Source: an uncultured Dysosmobacter sp.
Lineage (GTDB): Bacteria; Bacillota; Clostridia; Oscillospirales; Oscillospiraceae
Direction of reading: 5' to 3'
Assembly (NCBI GenBank): GCA_934590165.1
Contig: CAKTOO010000004.1
Span: 1-64,000, forward strand
DNA: 64,000 nt
Shown: positions 60,408 to 64,000 of the stretch, in pieces
How positions within the stretch are numbered: position 1 is the first letter of the stretch
How the letters are laid out: each line of letters begins with the position of its first letter
Program-made: the position numbers and the translations under genes
Notes under the pieces: model-generated
Databases searched by the model: none
Told to the model about the DNA's origin: nothing
What the model saw: only the letters and a program-made list of their open reading frames with translations

Positions 60408-61463
60408 TCAACCTCTCCTCTTCAAGCGGTAAGACTGCTGCACGATCTCCTCGCACAGCTGGTTGTAGCTCATACCGATGGCCGCGGCCTCCTTGGGCAC
60501 CAGGCTGGCGGCGGTCATGCCGGGCAAGGAGTTCACCTCCAGGCACCAGGGGCGGCCCTCCTTGTCCAAAATGAAGTCCGTGCGGGAATAAACCTCCAAC
60601 CCCAGCGTCCGGTGGAGCTTCAGTGCCAGCTCTCCCAGTTCCTTCTGCTCCGCTTCCGTGATAGGCGCGGGGCAGAGTTCCCGGGCGCCGCCGCTCTGGT
60701 ATTTGGCGGCGTAGTCAAAATCCTTTTCGGCAGGCAGGATCTCCACGGCAGGCAATGCCCGGTCTCCCAGAACGCCCACCGTCAACTCCCGGCCAAAGAT
60801 GCGCTCCTCCACCAGCACTCTTCCATGGAACTCCAGAACCTGGAGCAGCGCGTCCTTCAGCGCCGCCCGGTCCTCCGGCAGGAAGACCCCCAGGGAGGAA
60901 CCGCCGCCAGTGGTCTTCACCACGCAGGGCATGGGCAGTTCCTCTGCCAGACGGTCCACATCCGCCGGGGTATAATCCAGCAGCTGCCACTTGGGCGTGG
61001 GGATGCCGGCGGAATCCATCATCCGCTTGGTCATGGCCTTATCCATGGCAAGGCCGGAGGCCAGGTATCCGCCGCCGGTATAGGGCACGCCCAGCAGGTC
61101 AAACGTGGCCTGGACCCGGCCATCCTCGCCGTCCTGGCCGTGGAGGCCCAGGAAGACGATATCCGCCGCCTGGCACAGCTCCAGTACGTTAGGGCCGAAC
61201 AGCCGGGGACTCTGGTCCTTCCGGCTCTTCCGAACAGTCTCCAGGTCCGGTGCCTGGGTGCCAATGGACACCTCGGGACACAGGCCGTCCGCCGCGTCAA
61301 AGAGGCTCTCCAGATCCTGGGGAATTTCCTCCAGGCCCAAAAACAGGTCCACCAAAATGGCCCTATGCCCATTTTCCCGCAGGGCCCTGCACACGGAGGT
61401 GCCCGTCACCAGAGAGACCGTCCGCTCCGTGGACAGGCCTCCCGCCAAAACAACGATCTTCAT
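60408..61463 (-). CDS. ddl: D-alanine-D-alanine ligase
   Basis: 351 residues from ATG 61463. ATP-grasp architecture: VLAGGLSTERTVSLVTG at the N-terminus, FLGLHGQDGEDGRVQATFDL, the flexible lid GGSSLGVFL and the metal-binding DFILDKEGRPWCLEVNSLPGMT. The active-site loop Tyr or Phe that separates Ddl from vancomycin-type D-Ala-D-Lac ligases lies around VPYTGGGYLASGLAMDK but I cannot assign it safely. Coupled to murF. A TATAAT box is at 61518-61513. Confidence 0.93.
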   Translation of the reverse strand: MKIVVLAGGLSTERTVSLVTGTSVCRALRENGHRAILVDLFLGLEEIPQDLESLFDAADGLCPEVSIGTQAPDLETVRKSRKDQSPRLFGPNVLELCQAADIVFLGLHGQDGEDGRVQATFDLLGVPYTGGGYLASGLAMDKAMTKRMMDSAGIPTPKWQLLDYTPADVDRLAEELPMPCVVKTTGGGSSLGVFLPEDRAALKDALLQVLEFHGRVLVEERIFGRELTVGVLGDRALPAVEILPAEKDFDYAAKYQSGGARELCPAPITEAEQKELGELALKLHRTLGLEVYSRTDFILDKEGRPWCLEVNSLPGMTAASLVPKEAAAIGMSYNQLCEEIVQQSYRLKRRG

Positions 61464-61512
61464 CGCAGATCATATCCCTTCCGCATGATGCGTTAGTTTG
61501 CATAGTGACTCT

Positions 61513-61518
61513 ATTATA
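61513..61518 (-). promoter_or_regulatory. -10 box of the ddl-murF-abcF operon
   Basis: Perfect TATAAT on the minus strand, about 50 bases before the ddl start, with no good -35 partner. Confidence 0.45.
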
Positions 61519-61562
61519 ATCTTATTTAGTTTAGCACAAAGCGGTTTTGAATACAACTAAAA

Positions 61563-61595
61563 CCTCCGGGAAAGCGGTCACCGCTTTCCCGGAGG
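61563..61595 (-). terminator. Terminator of the SLH protein gene
   Basis: CCTCCGGGAAAGCGG-TCA-CCGCTTTCCCGGAGG, a perfect 15-bp stem, followed by TTTTAGTT on the minus strand, 11 bases after the stop. Confidence 0.85.
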
Positions 61596-61605
61596 ATCTG
61601 TGCTT

Positions 61606-62589
61606 TTATCCCAGCCAGTCAAAAATGCCGGGTTCCTCCCCATCCAGCAGCTGTCCGGCGGCGGAAAGCATCCGGGCGGCATCCGCCCGGGTCACCGGCT
61701 CCGACATGGCGTCGCTGCCAAAGCTGCCGGCAGAGAGAACACTGACGGATTCCATGTTTGCCACTGCCTGGGCGGCCCAGGAGGGCACGGCCTCCCGGTC
61801 GGCATACCACACGGACAGGTCCACATCACCCAGGTCCAGCACCCGGTTCAAAACCGTAGCCGCCTCGTTAAAGGTGATGGGCTCCCCACCCCGAAAAGCG
61901 ACCCCCTCCGCCGTGGAGGTACCCCGGATGATGCCGTCGGTGACACCGGCGGCGGCGTAGGCCTTGGCCCAGGTGGGGATGGCATCGTCATCGCAGAAGC
62001 CGGTCATAGTGACGGCGGACACGTCCCGGCCAGCGGTCTCCAGAGTCATGGCCAGAAATTCCTCCCGGGAAACGGTCTTGTCCGGCTCAAAATAATAGGT
62101 GTCTCCGATCTTGGCGCCGGAGAAGATCCCCTCCTCCGCCAGATACTGGGCCGCGGCAGCGGCGGTGCTGTCCGCCGTGTCGGCATAAGTGACGCCGGAG
62201 CGGGTCTTTTCAATCGTTACTGTGACGGTGGCCGGCAGGGAGACATTGCCGGAGGAGTCGGTGGCGGTGTAGGTGAAGCTATCGCCTCCAGTGACGCCCT
62301 CGTCAGGGGTATAGGTGAAATCGGCGCCGTCAATGGTAACGCTGCCCTTTCTGGGCTGGTCCACGATGGCGAAGGTCATATCCTCCCCCTCGCTGTCCGT
62401 AGCCAGGAACTGGGCCTGATAGGGGATGCCGCGGTAGGTGGAAATGCTGATCTCCTGGGCGATGGGCGCCCCTTCCGCCGCCTCGGCAGGAGCTTTCTTC
62501 TTGCCGAACAGGGCCCCCGCGTTGACGCTCAGCAGCAGCGCCGCCGCCAGCGCAAGGGCGGAAACACGCTTCATGGTATGCATACTCAA
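61606..62589 (-). CDS. Secreted cadherin/Ig-like protein with SLH repeats
   Basis: 327 residues from TTG 62589 (ten bases after GAGGAGG) or ATG 62583. A signal peptide spans about 1-26 (MKRVSALALAAALLLSVNAG). Residues about 45-125 form a bacterial cadherin/Ig-like module (FTYTPDEGVTGGDSFTYTAT) of the type that ends in VTVTIE. The last 190 residues contain three SLH repeats (TADSTAAAAAQYLAEEGIFS, AIPTWAKAYAAAGVTDGIIR, AVPSWAAQAVANMESVSVLS). The protein is probably held on the wall by SLH domains. It is the third SLH protein in the window and shares the beta-module type with the one at 17025-18726. Confidence 0.82.
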   Translation of the reverse strand: MSMHTMKRVSALALAAALLLSVNAGALFGKKKAPAEAAEGAPIAQEISISTYRGIPYQAQFLATDSEGEDMTFAIVDQPRKGSVTIDGADFTYTPDEGVTGGDSFTYTATDSSGNVSLPATVTVTIEKTRSGVTYADTADSTAAAAAQYLAEEGIFSGAKIGDTYYFEPDKTVSREEFLAMTLETAGRDVSAVTMTGFCDDDAIPTWAKAYAAAGVTDGIIRGTSTAEGVAFRGGEPITFNEAATVLNRVLDLGDVDLSVWYADREAVPSWAAQAVANMESVSVLSAGSFGSDAMSEPVTRADAARMLSAAGQLLDGEEPGIFDWLG

Positions 62590-62654
62590 ATGGATCGGAC
62601 CTCCTCATTGGATTTGTTCAGAGGTAGTGTCCGCCTTTTCCGCCGGGATTATAC

Positions 62655-62683
62655 AAAAAGCAGCCGGTCACCGGCTGCTTTTT
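62655..62683 (-). terminator. Terminator of the ftsW/rodA gene
   Basis: AAAAAGCAGCCGG-TCA-CCGGCTGCTTTTT, a 13-bp stem with U-tracts built into the arms. Confidence 0.9.
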
Positions 62684-62715
62684 ATGGGCTCAAACGGTTT
62701 TCCGCGGGCATCCGC

Positions 62716-63882
62716 TCAGCGAACAGGCCGCCCTGGGCGGCGCATGGTGGGAGAACGCTTTTTGATGCCGGACACCACGCCCATGGCGGCAAACAGCGTC
62801 ACGATGGAGGACCCGCCGTAGCTGAAAAAGGGCAGCGTGATCCCAATGGTGGGCATGATGAACAGGCACATGCCAATGTTGATGAGGGTCTGGAAAATGA
62901 GCATGGCCGCCATGCCCACGCAAACGCAGCAATAAAAGGGGGTCTGGGAATTTTTCGCCACCAACAGAACGCGGATGATAATGGCAGCCAACAGCGCGAT
63001 GACGGCAAGACAGCCCACAAGGCCCAACTCCTCGCCGCAGACGGAGAAGATAAAGTCCGTGTGCCGCCCCGGCAGGGACCAGCTGTCGGCGCTCTGGGTC
63101 TGGGTCCCTTTCAGGTATCCCTGGCCAAACCACCCCCCGGCGCCCAGCGTCAAAAGGGAGCGGTTCTGGTGCCAGCCCACGCCCAGGGGGTCATAATTGT
63201 GGTCAAACAGCGCCAAAAAGCGGCCCTGCATATAATCCGGCATGATGCCCAGTTTCCAGGCGGCCACCACAGCCGCGGTCCCGCCGCCAAAGAGCAGCAC
63301 AAACCACCGCAGGGCAAAGCCCGCCACAAAGGCCATGCAGATGAAAATGAACAGGAACACCAGGCCATTGCCCATATCCCTGGAAACGAGGAAATAAAAT
63401 CCGCACATACCGATGGCATGGCCGCCCACCATGAGCGCTGAAGGGAAGGACTTCAGGTCCCGCTTTTCCTCCCGCAGCCATTCCAGCTGCTTGGCCAGCA
63501 GCAGCACAAAAGTGATCTTCACCACCTCCGCCGGACCGATGTTCACCGGGATGCCGGGGAATTTCAGCCAGGCCCGGTTGCCGCCCCGGCTGATGCCAAG
63601 CGGCGTCCGCAGCAGGAGGATGAACAAAATATTGAAGGCCAATACCCATTTCCACCGCTTCATCAGGACCTCGAGGTCCACCATGGAGAAGGTGATGTAC
63701 ATGCAGATGCCAAGCAGCATAGCCACAAACTGGACAACGACCAGCTTGTTGCTGCCCAAGTACCGGGTGGCGCTGAAGATGAGCACGATGCCGTACAGCG
63801 TGGCAGTGCAGCAAAGCGCCAGCAGCACCAGGTCGGCCTGCTGGAAAAAATCCGCGAGATTGGCTTTCAGTCGGTTCAGCAT
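62716..63882 (-). CDS. SEDS-family peptidoglycan polymerase (RodA/FtsW)
   Basis: 388 residues from ATG 63882 (MLNRLKANLADFFQQADLVL), preceded by CGGAG at 7 bases; the frame also contains ATG 63900 without a ribosome site. About ten transmembrane helices. The SEDS signature regions are NRAWLKFPGIPVNIGPAEVV, the catalytic-Asp loop of SEDS polymerases near HNYDPLGVGWHQNRSLLTLG, GGWFGQGYLKGTQTQSADSW-type loop text and PFFSYGGSSIVTLFAAMGVV. The text PxxxTDFIFSVCGEELG is the usual family core. RodA-like (elongation) is slightly favoured because no division genes are next to it. It polymerises glycan strands with a partner class B PBP. Confidence 0.9.
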   Translation of the reverse strand: MLNRLKANLADFFQQADLVLLALCCTATLYGIVLIFSATRYLGSNKLVVVQFVAMLLGICMYITFSMVDLEVLMKRWKWVLAFNILFILLLRTPLGISRGGNRAWLKFPGIPVNIGPAEVVKITFVLLLAKQLEWLREEKRDLKSFPSALMVGGHAIGMCGFYFLVSRDMGNGLVFLFIFICMAFVAGFALRWFVLLFGGGTAAVVAAWKLGIMPDYMQGRFLALFDHNYDPLGVGWHQNRSLLTLGAGGWFGQGYLKGTQTQSADSWSLPGRHTDFIFSVCGEELGLVGCLAVIALLAAIIIRVLLVAKNSQTPFYCCVCVGMAAMLIFQTLINIGMCLFIMPTIGITLPFFSYGGSSIVTLFAAMGVVSGIKKRSPTMRRPGRPVR

Positions 63883-63969
63883 GGAGAGGCTCCGTTTCAT
63901 AAAAAGGTCAAACTTCAACAAACGCAGTATATCACAAAGGGCCGGTCCTGTAAACGATGCAAAATTGTT

Positions 63970-63998
63970 TTTACAAATCGTTCAAAGCATGGTATGAT
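63970..63998 (+). promoter_or_regulatory. Rightward promoter at the window end
   Basis: TTTACA (63970-63975) and TATGAT (63993-63998) with a 17-base spacer, pointing to a gene outside the window. Confidence 0.5.
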
Positions 63999-64000
63999 AG

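Overview
The window looks like chromosome of a moderately GC-rich, strictly anaerobic gut Firmicute of the Oscillospiraceae/Ruminococcaceae kind (Flavonifractor, Oscillibacter or Lawsonibacter-like). The reasons are GC-rich third positions with AGGAGG-type ribosome sites and some TTG/GTG starts, S-layer-homology (SLH) proteins, an EcfA1-EcfA2-EcfT-TruA block, 2-hydroxyacyl-CoA dehydratase activase-type proteins, PFL/ACT and EFR1-family proteins, and the residue of integrative elements typical of gut Clostridia. This is inference from content; no rRNA or tRNA is present to check it.

Left arm, about 1-10.27 kb, is accessory DNA and AT-richer. It holds the start of a RepA-like ATPase, a DUF6076 protein, an SLH-anchored glycosidase-like protein, a KdpDE-like two-component system divergent from a Ktr/Trk potassium uptake pair, a dead IS3-family element with readable inverted repeats and a 3-bp target duplication, an 87-bp minisatellite, a Cys-rich KTR protein and a fragment of a rolling-circle Rep-like gene. 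A pair of about 48-bp direct repeats brackets the glycosidase-potassium segment. The accessory block ends abruptly inside cstA, which has lost its 5' part.

From 10.3 to 17 kb the chromosome is decaying. Intact CPA2 antiporter and CorA genes alternate with broken genes: M20 amidohydrolase without 3' half, aminotransferase without 5' third, nitrilase with a clipped end, larE with an internal deletion. An orphan CIRCE (HrcA) operator on a good promoter points into this wreckage.

From 17 to 29 kb come an SLH surface protein put out of frame by a 10-bp tandem duplication, RecQ, and a compact inducible operon: SorC/LsrR-type regulator, DhaL, DhaK, LsrF-like aldolase/thiolase and a small VOC protein, with recurring GTAACATATGTAAC operators. 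This operon, probably a phosphorylate-then-cleave route for an unidentified ketose or AI-2-like compound, is the best candidate for an undescribed system. A P-loop ATPase, DacF, a membrane-anchored lipase and an EFR1 flavo-ferredoxin follow.

From 29.5 to 64 kb is dense housekeeping, almost all on the minus strand: ClpE-like unfoldase, CvpA, DUF5711, TruA, duplicated lipoprotein-like genes with a stranded truA 5' fragment, ECF transporter module, an rRNA-type methyltransferase, dehydratase-activase pair, QueH (plus strand), an isochorismatase with a second 10-bp tandem duplication, PFL/ACT proteins, ThrR-like/Hom/LysC, M18 aminopeptidase, a Sua5-CoaE fusion, RF1, YdcF, ABC-F, MurF, Ddl, a third SLH protein and an FtsW/RodA protein. 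No CRISPR array, tRNA, rRNA or convincing riboswitch was seen.
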